The notes beneath the pieces were generated by a model. That model worked only from the letters and a program-made list of their open reading frames with translations, was not told the DNA's origin and did no database searches. Made by a program: the position numbers and the translations under genes. A DNA stretch of 64,000 nt from Symsagittifera roscoffensis (Eukaryota > Xenacoelomorpha > Acoela > Convolutidae): contig NC_087068.1 in NCBI RefSeq assembly GCF_963678635.1, forward strand, positions 45,801,013 to 45,865,012, written 5' to 3'. Below are positions 12,201 to 24,013 of this stretch, in pieces. Numbering within the stretch: the first letter of the stretch is position 1; the number at the start of each line of letters is the position of its first letter.

Positions 12201-14300
12201 CATGCCACCAAGCCAACATAATGCGAAAAACAATAGGCCAATCATTTGTTTGAAACGGAATAATCTCAGTTAAAAAAGCTGTCTTAGCAGAATTTGAACC
12301 CAGAGGAATTTTCCCGTCACAAGATGGTCGTCACCTCTAGATCACGTGTTCCGGAAAAGCCAAAGTATTTCAATTTATTAATAATCAATTTATCACGTGA
12401 TTCAAATGATTTTGTTTTAAAAATTTTAGCTCGAAAAGAGTCTATAATTGATAACGATTTGACAACGGTTGCTAATCGCAACCGGAAGTACTATCGGTAA
12501 TAGTCTTAGCTGAGATACTTGTCTTCTTCTATTGTCAGTCTTGAACCAGTGGCTTGCGCATGATTTTTTGATGTGGAAAGTTTATGGAAATTTTGTCGAT
12601 TTTTTTATAAGTCATATCTAATTTAAATCTTCTAAGCCCTGTATAAGGCAAAGTTTGAAGATCTGTGCTCCAAAGATTTTTGGAAAAACGTAATTTGTTT
12701 CAAGATTATGAGCGCTGAATCGTTGGTGAAATATCGCGAATTAATCGCTTAAAACGGTATAAATGAAACACCACTGAATCAGCCATGACGATCGATGTAA
12801 GTTCAACCCTGGTGAAGCATCGCTATCAATTGACAAGAGAGCTAAAGAGGCAGAGAGCGATCCAAGGCGTTACTTCTCAGCCAACTATGCTGGTTGTTTA
12901 ATAAAACTGCCATGTGATAGAGTGAAACAGATTGGTTCGACCAGGACTTTTCATCACAATTGAAACAACTCTGCGCCTGAAGCACTCAAAGAAAAGTTTT
13001 CGAAATTAATGAAGATTTAAAATTAATGCCGTATAAAATTTTGTAGTTAAAAACTTTTGAGTTTTTCCCCATTCCTAAACCCGCTTGTGGTCTCAGGGCA
13101 TCGCGAAGATTTATATAATTTTCAGCGTCAAAACTATTAAAGCGATGACTATTATGTATCTTGAAGAAACCATTGTTGGCAAAACATCCTTTCCACGCCT
13201 CCAAAATCAGAAACTTAGTTGTGTAGTGGTTTTAAAACAGTAGATATTTTCTTAAAACTTTAAAAGAATTTTTCGTAAGATAAAAATTTTTGCAGCGTTT
13301 AATTTTTTGTGAATCATTAAATTTTCGGGGTCAACCTGTCACATTTTGATTTTTAGTGTCAGGACAAAAGCACACAAATTATACGATCCAAGACAAAATA
13401 TCGATTATCACAAACTGCATATCGATTTAAAAAAATTCACAACTTGCTCCAAAGCTCAGATAACATGTCGAGATGGCATAACAACAATTGGTATAATGCA
13501 GCCGTGTTAACTCAATTTTTACTGTTCTCAGTCCCTATTTTGTTTCCTTAGTTGAAAAAGAAAGCACACAAAAATATGAAGTACATCCTCCTCCTAAGGG
13601 TGGGTGGTCCGAACAAAGAAAACAAAAAATACCAGAGGGTTTAAGGATAAGTAATGAATCGGTTTTTGGAAAATTATATGAAAGAGCTAGTATTTATAAT
13701 TGATTTTCCTTTTGATAAAAAGCAACTCTAACCTATGACTTTCTTAGACCAAATATCAGCACAACAATAAACTGTAACCACGCTTATCTGGGATAAAAAC
13801 TGATTCCGTCGGAACTTTTCATTAAATTGAGATTATGCGCCTAAAAAATAGCTTCATTGAATTTTTCAAAAAGTATTTACCTTTGAAGCTATATGCAAAT
13901 GTATTTTTATGTTTTCCTTTTTTTCAATTTGTATAAGATTTATTAACATATTGCCATACTTGTTTTTAATAAAAGGAAACGTTGTTTCCCTAATTAGAGG
14001 AAATTAAAAAATTCAAGTTGTATATCAGATTCTACTTGTGGCTTGATTTATGTCAAGATGTTGACGATTCCTTTCTCCCTTTTTAACGACTATATTTTTT
14101 ATATTATCAGCTAATGCATTTACGTTGAATTCTTTTTTTGACCATTAGTTTCAAAGGCGAAGAGAACACCTGATAACGAATTTGTCATTCGACACTTTTC
14201 ATTGAAGTATGTTTTTACCTGATACAACAACATTGAAATACACTTAATCATAGTAGATCAAATCTTCTCATAACTCGATTGAAGTCATTTTAATTTTACC
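12201..14300. other. non-coding stretch with one tRNA-like sequence
   Basis: On the - strand, 12290-12345 carries GGGTTCAAATTC (B-box-like) about 40 nt after GATCTAGAGGTGACGACC (A-box-like), a decayed tRNA-derived repeat beside the LTR element. The rest is AT-rich, with no coding pattern I can support. Confidence 0.5.
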
Positions 14301-14378
14301 ATGAATAGTAGTGCCAACGCCTCAAACTCTGCTCACGCTAGATATACAGATGCTCCACATGGCTACCCAAACCAACAG
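14301..14378 (+). CDS. candidate alternative first exon (26 codons) of the DPP-like gene
   Basis: ATG (context TACCATGA) opens 26 codons, MNSSANAS... to ...YPNQQ, ending CAG|GTAATT in phase 0. The segment is clearly richer in C and G than the T-rich DNA on both sides, as exons here are. It would splice in frame to the phase-0 common exon 2 at 37933 and give a short polar cytoplasmic N-terminus. Vertebrate DPP6/DPP10 isoforms differ by just such short N-termini. There is no direct evidence of transcription, and the donor is followed by TTTT rather than the full consensus. Confidence 0.42.
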
Positions 14379-14491
14379 GTAATTTTTGAAAAAAGTCACA
14401 AAATTGAAAAAGCCAGCCGCAGCTCAAGTCGTGAAAAAGTCTAATTTTTTGAGAGATATTAAAATCAGGTTTGAAATAATTTCGCCAGATG

Positions 14492-16438
14492 CAGCTTTTG
14501 GCAAATAGTTCAGCTGAGTTTTTTATTCTTAAAAAAAAATTTTCTGGCTGATTTTGACAGTGCTCTTTTTTGTTATTTTTTTTTAATTCAACAAAAAAAA
14601 CTATTTTGTTTAGTAGTCTCGCCGAAAAATTTTGTCTTACCTTTCTAATTGCAGTAAATTTAACTTCCTTTCCCAGTGTTTTCCGCAGGAGAAAAGCATT
14701 ATATTTTAAGTTGAACAGCCATATTTTTCCACTAGGGAAAGGACCAACTGATTAAGAATACATATTCAAGTTTTTGGATTTTATTTTTTGGGCTGGGTAA
14801 AGTTTCCTCGCACTTGCTAGTAACGAGGACGGATCATGATGGGCCTCGAACCACTGACTGTGTGACTGGCGGATTTCCAACAAAAAATTGAAAATTTTGT
14901 TGACCTGTTTTTTTAGGTCGACCGAATTGATTTTCTGAGCTCTCCCAAATAAAGACCCTAATTTGACACCAAATTTTTGAAAAAAGGCCAAAAAAGACGT
15001 TTTAGGCACTTTTGGAAACTTTCGACCAAAAAATCGCGTTTTTTCGGCGTGCGCTCCCCCTCAAAGTTAGTATAGATTGGCGCCTAATGCGCCTCTAGAA
15101 AAATTTGAAGGTCAGTCAGCCAAAAATGGATAACTCAAAATAGTACAAAGGGCCCTTTGGGTCGGCAGAGGGTCGAATCTTTGAAAATAGGGGCCGCTAC
15201 TGGTTTGCATGGTGTTTTTTACAGTAAGTCGTTAACTACTATGGTTTGCAGGGTATTTAACATGGATAACTCAAAATAGTACAAAGGGGGACCCTTTGGG
15301 TCGTCAGGGGGTCGATCCCCTGAAAGTGGGGGCCGCTACTGGTTTGCATGGTGTTTTATCCAGTAAGTCATTAACTACTATGGTTTGCATGGTATTTAAA
15401 ATAGATAACTCAAAATGGTACAAATGGGGACCATTTGGGTCGAAAGGGGTTCAAATCCCTGAAAGTGGGGGCCACTACTGGTTTGCATGGTGTTTTTTAC
15501 AGTAAGTCGTTAACTACTATGGTTTGCATGGTATTTAAAATAGATAACTCAAAATAGTACAAAGGGGGACCCTTTGGGTCGGCAGGTGGTCGAATCCCTG
15601 AAAGTGGGGGCCACTACTGGTTTGCATGGTGTTTTTTCCAGTAAGTCGTTAACTACTATGGTTTGTATGGTATTTAAAATGGATAACTCAAAATAGTACA
15701 AAGGGGGACCCTTTGGGTCGTCAGGGGGTCGATCCCCTGAAAGTGGGGGCCGCTACTGGTTTGCATGGTGTTTTATCCAGTAAGTCATTAACTACTATGG
15801 TTTGCATGGTATTTAAAATAGATAACTCAAAATGGTACAAATGGGGACCATTTGGGTCGAAAGGGGTTCAAATCCCTGAAAGTGGGGGCCACTACTGGTT
15901 TGCATGGTGTTTTTTACAGTAAGTCGTTAACTACTATGGTTTGCATGGTATTTAAAATGGATAACTCACAAAATAGTACAAGGGGGACCCTTTGGGTCGG
16001 CAGGGTTCGAATCCCTGAGGGAGGGGGGCGCTACTGGTTTGCATGGTATTTTTTCCAGTAAGTCGTTAACTACTATATTAACAAAGTTGAACATGCGGCC
16101 CGTTTTTTACTTTTAGTTATTTAGCTTTCATACCAATTGAGACCGTGGCTATACCAGTTATTTAACTTTCATGCCTATTTCATATACTTCACATGCAGAA
16201 AACATATGAATTTTTTTTTAATGATAATAAATTGTCAAAAGTTGATCAGATCTGTTCATTTATTGATATGATGTAATATAATTTATTGCAGCAAATTTCA
16301 TCTTAAAGTGCATTCAGGAAATCGTATTTCAGCGAAAATTGAAAAGGAGGGGAATATTGAAAACCTTAAGGAGAGGAAAGATTAATCGTTTATTGAACGA
16401 AATAAAAACTGTTGTAAACAAAAGCAGACGGTTGCTGT
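14492..16438 (+). repeat. large direct duplication, copy 1 (1947 bp)
   Basis: It begins CAGCTTTTGGCAAATAG and ends GACGGTTGCTGT. It repeats in the same orientation at 16448-18115, separated by 9 bp. The flanking parts are almost identical. The length difference (279 bp) equals two extra 139-bp units in its internal tandem array. It contains a B-box-like GGTTCGAGGCC on the - strand near 14842-14852. Confidence 0.93.
15127..16072 (+). repeat. 139-bp tandem array, 7 units
   Basis: Units start with TAACTCAAAAT at 15131, 15267, 15406, 15545, 15684, 15823 and 15962 (spacing 136, then 139). Each holds a GACCC/GGGTC hairpin, then CAGGG-TTC-AAT-CCCTG, which looks like a tRNA T-arm with a B-box (the last unit has GGTTCGAATCC exactly). 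Units 2-3 and 5-6 look identical, so a 417-bp (three-unit) block was duplicated recently. Open frames across the units (for example 15296-15505) are by-products of the repeat. Confidence 0.95.
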
Positions 16439-16447
16439 TTTTGGATC

Positions 16448-18115
16448 CAGCTTTTGGCAAATAGTTCAGCTGAGTTTTTTATTCTTAAAAAAAATTTTCT
16501 GGCTGATTTTGACAGTGCTTTTTTTTGTTATTTTTTTAAATTAAACAAAAAAAAACTATTTTGTTTAGTAGTCTCGCCGAAGAATTTTGTCTTACCTTTC
16601 TAATTGCAGTAAATTTAACTTCCTTTCCCAGTGTTTTCCGCAGGAGAAAAGCATTATATTTTAAGTTGAACAGCCATATTTTTCCACTAGGGAAAGGACC
16701 AACTGATTAAGAATACATATTCAAGTTTTTGGATTTTATTTTTTGGGCTGGGTAAAATTTCCTCGCTTTTGCTAGTAACGAGGACGGATCATGATGGGCC
16801 TCGAACCACTGACTGTTTGACTGGCGGATTTCCAACAAAAAGTTGAAAATTTTGTCGACCTTTTTTTTAGGTCGACCGAATTGATTTTCTGAGCTCTCCC
16901 AAATAAAGACCCTAAATTGACACCAAATTTTTGAAAAAAGGCCAAAAAAGACGTTTTAGGCACTTTTGGAAATTTTCGACCAAAAAATCGCGTTTTTTTG
17001 ACGCGCGCTCCCCCTCAAAATTAGTATAGATTGGCGCCTAAGGCGCCTCTAGAAAAATTTGAAGGTCAGTCAGCCAAAAATGGATAACTCAAAATAGTAC
17101 AAAGGGCCCTTTGGGTCGGCAGGGGGTCGAATCCTTAAAAATAGGGGCCCCTACTGGTTTGCATGTTGTTTTTTACAGTAAGTCGTTAACTACTATGGTT
17201 TGCAGGGTATTTAACATGGATAACTCAAAATAGTACAAAGGGGGACCCTTCGGGTCGGCAGGTGGTCAAATCCCTGAAAGTGGGGGCCACTACTGGTTTG
17301 CATGGTGTTTTTTCCAGTAAGTCGTCAACTACTATGGTTTGCATGGTATTTAAAATGGATAACTCAAAATAGTACAAAGGGAGACCCTTTGGGTCGTCAG
17401 GGGGTCGATCCCCTGAAAGTGGGGGCCGCTACTGGTTTGCATGGTGTTTTATCCAGAAAGTCGTTAACTACTATGGTTTGCATGGTATTTAAAACAGATA
17501 ACTCAAAATGGTACAAATGGGGACCCTTTGGGTCGACAGGGGTTCAAATCCCTGAAAATGGGGGCCGCTACTGGTTTGCATGGTGTTTTTTCCAGTAAGT
17601 CGTTAACTACTATGGTTTGCATGGTATTTAAAATGGATAACTCACAAAATAGTACAAAGGGGGACCCTTTGGGTCGGCAGGGTTCGAATACCTGAGGGAG
17701 GGGGGCGCTACTGGTTTGCATGGTATTTTTTCCAGTAAGTCGTTAACTACTATATTAACAAAGTTGAACATGCGGCCCGTTTTTTACTTTTAGTTATTTA
17801 GCTTTCATACCAATTGAGACCGTGGCTATACCAGTTATTTAACTTTCATACCCTTTTTATATACTTCACATGCAGAAAACATATGAAATTTTTTTTAATG
17901 ATAATAAATTGTCAAAAGTTGATCAGATCTGTTCATTTATTGATATGATTTAATATAATTTATTGCAGCAAATTTCATCTTAAAGTGCATTCAGGAAATC
18001 GTATTTCAGCGAAAATTGAAAAGGAGGGGAATATTGAAAACCTTAAGGAGAGGAAAGATTAATCGTTTATTGAACGAAATAAAAACTGTTGTAAACAAAA
18101 GCAGACGGTTGCTGT
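16448..18115 (+). repeat. large direct duplication, copy 2 (1668 bp)
   Basis: Second copy of the block at 14492-16438, with the same ends and order. It has only five 139-bp units. Its right end continues into unique DNA (GCAAGAAGCACG...), which suggests that this copy borders the original flank and that copy 1 is the added one. Confidence 0.93.
17081..17750 (+). repeat. 139-bp tandem array, 5 units
   Basis: Units start at 17085, 17221, 17360, 17499 and 17638. Sequence and internal hairpin/T-arm-like motif are as in the first array. Confidence 0.94.
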
Positions 18116-20295
18116 GCAAGAAGCACGAAGATCTGATTACATTAATAAAAAACACTAACCAAAAATCAAGTCCTTTTTTTCACAAACTTGTGTCAATTTT
18201 TGTGCTAGCAATAAGCGGATTAAAACGAAAATTTATAGCATTAATAAGGTAATCTTATATGATAAATTTTCTTCAAACAACTGTCTAGCCTACGTAGCCA
18301 GAAACAAAATATTTGGCAGTAGCCGCATTTTTTTAGTGATGAACAATGAGGTCGAAATATTCAGTGCTTGTTGTTTATTAACGGATACTCAATTTCATTT
18401 GATATTGGGTTAAACTTGACATATAACAATGATTTCCGATTTACAAACCAAGAGGGAATACTCGAAAAAAAACTACAGCCGCTCTTAAGTAGCCAGATGT
18501 TTTAAGTCATTTTGACGAAACTAAATTAAAAAAATTGAACCGAAAATAATTATCTGGACAGACCAACTGTCTACATTTCAATCATTTTAGCGCTAATAAA
18601 GATATTATTATTTGCTCGTTTTTTCAAACCATGAAAAGTTCGTGAGAATTTAACCCCCTACACTTAACAAAAATTACAAAAAAATTGATTTTCTATTGAA
18701 GTTAATTTTTCTGTTTCGATTTTTTGTATAAATTCAATTTTTTGATGTCATATGTAAGCATCTTACAAAAACTTTTGATGTCCTAGGTTTACTTCAGTTA
18801 TTTAGAAAAAAAACTTTGCTGTTTTTCTATCGTGCTTGGCTCAGAACATGGTTTAGAGCATAAATGAGCAACTGTCTTGGTAAGCTGGTTTTGGATGAGC
18901 AATCAAAGACGACTCCTGGTATCAGGGCAAAGCCCTGGCTCCGACATCCTTTTTCAAATCGCATATTTTATTGTTTTATCGCCTTGAGCTTCATAATCAA
19001 AACATAGCCAACCGACAGTAGAAAAACTATCAATGCACACGAGGGAACCGAAAAACGATATATCATATAAAAGCTCTTTGAATTTCAAGAATATTGGCTG
19101 ATTGACCTTATTCATAAAATTAATTCAATTTGAAAAAATGGATCAGTAGATGTTTCTTTAATTCCGCTGGGAAATTTGAAAAGTGAAATCCATGCTTGAA
19201 GTCAATAGGTTCAAGTTTTTTCGCGCTATTTTTCAAAAAAAAAAGTTCATACTATTACACAAGCTGTGCTTGTGTAATTAAACCTTATTGTAATATTCAA
19301 ATAGCATTTTTCAAATCTGCTATTTTTAAAATCTTAATATAATTAAACCGCGGAAGTCAATATCTTCATTCGGATATAAAAACAATTCCTTTTGAAAACT
19401 ATATTATTGCGAAATCGGCCAATAAAACTACCCCGGACATAAATGCTTCGCTACTTTCTTTGAAAAAAAACAGCAACGATACATACTTTGCTTCAAAAAA
19501 ATCAAGAATGACTTCTACTTCTCTGAACAATGATGTCAAATCACAAGCTAAGAAAAAAATAACTTTCTATGCAAGTGTAATAATTTTCTATGCAAAACCA
19601 AAAAAAAAAGTTTCTGAAACTTTCTGCAATAAAAACTCCTCTTTTCCCCACCATTGAATTTCAATTTCCGAAAAATAATCAGCATTTTTATAAAGCTTCA
19701 AAACGTTGTGCACAGATTTCTTCTTCATACTTAACAGTAACATCACGCACTTCACAAAACAACTATGGAATTACACAACTTTATCTGGTGGGAGTAAAAA
19801 TTTGTCTTTAAATTTGACGGTGGATATCCAAGTTTGAAAAACTCTTCGTCAGAATATTAATACATTTCGTATTAAAAATTTATATAGAAAAAAAAACAAT
19901 CTGAGAACAAATTCAATCCTTCGAACTAAGCAACTTAAGCAAAATAATAAATTCCCCGAGTTTTTCTTATTTCAAAATTTTACAACTTGACTTCTTCCTT
20001 GTTTTATGTTCCAAAGCTTGCCTGAATATAATAGATTTGAGTCGGAAGCTTAGGACAAAAAAAAACATTTTTGGTAAAAAGCATGCAAAAACTGTTCTAA
20101 ATCGTCAAGTTTGGCCTTTTATCGACAATTCGCATGTGGCTGAATATAGGGTCTTTTATGGTTTTGGGAGAGCTTAGAAAATTCATTTGGTCGCCATAAA
20201 AACATAGGTCTACTAAATTTCAATCATAACAGGACTTTTTTGATCTCATGTGCCTAATTTCCTATAGAGAAATGTAAATTATTCGTTATCAATTT
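18116..20295. other. AT-rich non-coding stretch
   Basis: I see no supported gene. An open frame running to 18252 begins inside the duplicated block without an ATG. It is basic and Leu/Ile-rich and matches nothing I know. A segment near 19160 (CCGCTGGGAAATTTGAAAA) recurs near 52790, so dispersed repeats are present. Confidence 0.5.
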
Positions 20296-20640
20296 TTACA
20301 ATTTTACAACCAGTACGGAAAGAAAAAAGGTGTACCATCGAACCCTCTGTCCTTTTTTCTGTACTTCTTGTGTAGCATCCTTTGCAACATTGTTTCTACT
20401 AAATGCAAAGCCACAATATTCACTAGAAATCAAATGTTCACTCTTAATCTCGACCCAACCCATCCAATACATCTCGATTAGGTGCTGAAGAGTAGCGGCT
20501 AATCTCTCTTCATCCCTCTGCCTCTCCTGTAAATTACTTTCAGAACAGCCACACAATGAGTTGTTTCCCATCATTTTCCCTAACAATTTTAACAAACCAC
20601 ATGATAACATACAAGCTCGGCCATTGTAACGACATTGCAT
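20296..20640 (-). CDS. hypothetical protein, 114 residues
   Basis: An ATG-initiated frame of 114 codons on the - strand, less AT-rich than its surroundings, with a mixed composition (a charged segment LQERQRDEERLAATLQHLIEM in its middle, five cysteines, a hydrophobic C-terminus). It lies about 450 bp downstream of the CEP19-like gene on the same strand. I do not recognise the family. It could be a single-exon gene, an exon of a larger gene, or chance. Support is ORF length and composition only. Confidence 0.3.
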   Translation of the reverse strand: MQCRYNGRACMLSCGLLKLLGKMMGNNSLCGCSESNLQERQRDEERLAATLQHLIEMYWMGWVEIKSEHLISSEYCGFAFSRNNVAKDATQEVQKKGQRVRWYTFFLSVLVVKL

Positions 20641-20822
20641 TTTAACTGTCCTGGTTCAGAGTTTTATTTACTGACAACCAGCTGAGCATATTATATTCCA
20701 ATTTTGATCAAATTTTAACGTTTTCCCCTCACTTTGATATTGGCTTGGCACTAAATACTTTGTTGTGGCCAGCTATATTTCATTGACAACATAACTCATA
20801 ATACTCAATTGGTTATTCAGAC

Positions 20823-20840
20823 ATGATGCAAAATGATATG
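20823..20840 (+). CDS. weak candidate alternative first exon (6 codons)
   Basis: ATG ATG CAA AAT GAT ATG runs into a perfect donor GTAAGT in phase 0. It is very short, and a CAG just before it could make it an internal or UTR exon. It is listed because it fits the phase-0 pattern shared by other starts upstream of the DPP-like gene. Confidence 0.2.
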
Positions 20841-21093
20841 GTAAGTTGCTATTTCCAATTAACTTATTATTTCGAAGTGCGTTTTAAAAAACCTAACCAG
20901 TAAATAACGGCACTAGTAATTTATATTGCTGGCATCAATACTTGGGTCGCTCATAATCAACCAATTACAAATAAGAACATTACAAATTGATTAAATCTAA
21001 CAAAATTACAAACATTTTTTCCCAATTTACAAAAAGTTTCACGTAAAGTTAAAAGCAATTTTTCTCTCAGGTAAAGCCAGTTTTGATCTGCAA

Positions 21094-22979
21094 TTAGTCA
21101 TCGAAAAAGTCGTCAATATCGTCAACAATTAAATCATCAGTCTCTTGTTTATTAATATCTAGTCTACTTTCATATTTTTCACTTTCTTCTTTTAGTTCTG
21201 TTTTCGAATTAACTTCTTGAACACGTGGGCTGTCATCATCAACTTGTTCGTCTTTTTCTGGTTGACTTGATCGACCATTTTCAACGTTTCCGTTCACGTG
21301 ATGATCGTTAATGCTCGTTTGATTGTCATTCGATTGTTTTAGATCGTCGGTTTGCTCGCTTCTTTTTTGTTCATTTTCGTTTTCTTCTTCGCTGTCTAAA
21401 TCCCACTCGCATTCTACTTTCTCTTCAACGTCGAAATTGACCTAAATTAATTTTTGAAGTATTGCCTTGCATTTTGACATCATTCAGGTTAGATTTTCAG
21501 CCTACTTTAGAGCATTGATCATAAGCAGACCCATTAACACACCATTTTAAAATGCAATTTTTTAGGTTTAAGCAAAAAATCAAAGATTGGCTGATTTAGT
21601 GAAACTGATTTATACCACAAATCTTGGATTAATGTTGTAACAAAAATGATACAACAGCAATCTTTTACACAATTTTGGACTTCGTTTTTGTTCTTTCACA
21701 ACGCAAACAGGAAATTGAAGAGGTCGACAAACGACTTATAATAAAAAAAATTTGACGCAGAAGCGAAGACAAGCAAGAAAGCGGCAAAAAGAAGATTCAA
21801 AATGCACAAAAACACAAATTTGCAGGCAAAAATTAGAAATGCAATAAATTTAAGCCAACCACACAAAATTTGCGGATACAACACTTGCTTTAAAATTTCC
21901 AATGCTAAAATGCTATGCAACAAAAGTTCAAACAATTCATTGAGCTAGAAATTATTTTATAAACTTGCTTGTTGTTCCTGGTCTGTTTTGAAAAAAATTT
22001 TACCAACTCGTAAGACGACAAAAAATGTAAAATGTCCAACTTCTTTGTCGTAAACATAGTCCGGATGTCCGGGTAGTATCTTGTTCCTATCAAATGTCTC
22101 TTCCATCGCCAGCTTCTTCTTCCGCAGTTCCTCGTCATCCAACTTGTTCAGGTCTTCTTCTCCATCTACATTGTGGTCCATATCCCATCGTACTAACACT
22201 GCCTCCTGCGAGAGTCCCTTGAGGTGACCTGTAGAAAGTGTACAACGTTCAGAGATTAATTAAAAAGAATCTGTGCCAATTTCCAACAAATTTTGCTAAC
22301 AGCTTTAAATTTTCAGGTTAATTAGACTTCAACTCTGTCCGAAAAATCAATACAAAATTCTTAGATGACCTAATTGTAAATATAACACCCTCAAGTTAAG
22401 GCTCAGCAGCGATCATTCATTCACATGGCAAAGTGCCATTTAATTAGTAAAAGAGAACCACTGCTAATCAATTGATCAAAACATCTTCTTAAAAAGCCAG
22501 CAGAAAGGGTTCACTTTTCGATAGCCACACAGAGAAAAAAAACTACATGATGATTATCAAATGTCTTCCAATCGAGGCTATTTTCATTTTCTTACAATGG
22601 CTTAAACTCTCAACATCCTACCTTGTATGAGCGTGAGCATTTTTTCTAGTTTGTAATTGGTCAACAACTGCAAATGTTTCGGGTGTTTCTTCCTCAGCTT
22701 CTCCCCCACCCCTTTCACGTCACAGTCCTTCGTGATCAAATCTCTCAGAGGCATCTTTCGTTTCCTTACTCTGTGTCCTTTACTGCTACTATTTGTATTG
22801 TTACTCGCAACATTCGCTCCATCTGAGTCCCCGTTAATAAGCGGGGTGGGCGACTGGTTCCGATCATCATCATGGACAGGTTTATCCTCGTAGAAAATTA
22901 TGATGGCCGGTGGGTCATAGCTGACACCGTACTTGATTAAAGTAAGGCCCTCAATTTCGAAATCTGAAAAAGAAAGCAT
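21094..22979 (-). CDS. CEP19: CEP19-like centrosomal/ciliary-base protein, 3 exons, about 297 residues
   Basis: Exons (- strand): 22979-22622, 22228-22041, 21441-21094, stop TAA. Phases 1 and 0 join cleanly for 894 nt. Family marks: YGVSYDPPAIIIFYED at the N-terminus (human CEP19 has a QPPAIILIYE segment there), PLRDL...HLQLLTNYKLEKML in exon 1, GEEDLNKLDDEELRKKK in exon 2 (a hallmark of the family), then YVYDKEVNF and an acidic EWDLDSEEE tail. Human CEP19 is about 165 residues. The extra length here comes from a Ser/Asn-rich insert after the PPAI motif and a long acidic C-terminus ending DDIDDFFDD. CEP19 sits at mother centrioles and helps recruit RABL2 for entry of intraflagellar transport. 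The start is chosen at the ATG at 22979; an upstream exon spliced to the acceptor at 22964 (TTTTTCAG) is an alternative. The exon 2 donor (GTTGGA) is weak, but the join restores the conserved motif. Confidence 0.88.
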
Positions 22980-23950
22980 ACCTTCGCTATTGAACATAAA
23001 AATTAAATTGGTGCAGATTTTTGATTTATTATTAAAAAAAAACTCGAGACACATGCAGAAAATAATTTACCAAAAAAATTGATGAAGTTCATTTTTTTGA
23101 ATTTTCTGAGAAAAACTAAATAACTCTCGAGATATTTTTAGGCAAGAGAATCTCTACCGGCCCCAAAAAACTTAAAGGGGACGAATGAGAGGTAATTTGT
23201 ACTCTTCCGTTAGCCTATACTGTCCCTTCAGATCAGCTAACAAATCAGGGAAGCATTTCACTTCAACCTTGTCAGATCCAGGTATTTTTAGACACTTCCA
23301 ATCCAATTCAAAGGAAATGCCAATTTCAATTCGCTCCAAAACAGTCGAGTTCTCGCATTAAAACTGTTAGAAAATCACGCAAAAATTCTACTTCTAATCA
23401 CCATTTTAAAACACTAATCAACCAAATAATGAATTTGATACTTTGCTTGAATGGATGGAATTCGTCCCATATGAGATTTTTTTGCAATAATTACCAATTC
23501 AATTTATCTTCCCTACTGACCATTACCGTGGATAACGGAGATCTCAGTTGGTCGCAAATGGTTTTTTGACATAACCTATTAACCGGAAAGGCCCTCCCAT
23601 TACTTGCTTTTCTCGTCAAATCCTTCCAATGCTTATCTCAAAAAAGTTGTTAAAAGCTACGTAAGAGTTGAGATTATCGCCGGATTTGCTTAATACATCC
23701 TGCGTTAGATATGCCAATTGATTATTTATTCTACGATAGAAAGAACCATCAAAAATATGCGCTAACATTTTTTTGCTTTTCAAAAGCGATAATTCTTTTG
23801 CAGTTTGTGATTTAGACAAACTAGTCGATCTCCTTGTCATTCATTCAGTGTAAAACTAATAACTACCCAGTCATTCATAAGCAGACACTGTCTGTCTTAA
23901 ATTATTTAATTCATATCTTCTGACCTGAAAATATCAATTGTATTGCTCAA

Positions 23951-24013
23951 ATGAAAATGGTCAGATTTGCAAACCAAAATATTGGCAAGAAAACAGCGAA
24001 ACGGAAACAAAAG
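23951..24013 (+). CDS. candidate alternative first exon (21 codons)
   Basis: ATG opens 21 codons (MKMVRFANQ... ending KRKQK), then AAG|GTAAGC in phase 0. The peptide is strongly basic and would form a positively charged cytoplasmic N-terminus if joined to exon 2 of the DPP-like gene. It starts about 970 bp from the CEP19-like start, divergently oriented, so a shared promoter region is possible. It could also be the first exon of an unrelated gene. Confidence 0.3.

Noticed and set aside
12785-12796. ATG ACG ATC GAT before a perfect GTAAGT as another first exon
   Set aside because: Only four codons and no compositional support. It fits phase 0, but chance is more likely.
15296-16061. Repeated 69-codon open frames as a protein family
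   Set aside because: They arise from the 139-bp period (stop-free in one frame), lack proper starts and recur only inside the arrays.
18016-18252. Open frame of 78 codons at the end of the duplicated block
   Set aside because: No ATG start, half of it lies in the duplication, and composition is that of AT-rich DNA read by chance. No known family.
23616-23840. 74-codon - strand frame upstream of the CEP19-like gene
   Set aside because: ATG-initiated but short and unrecognised. No splice link to the CEP19-like exons could be shown.
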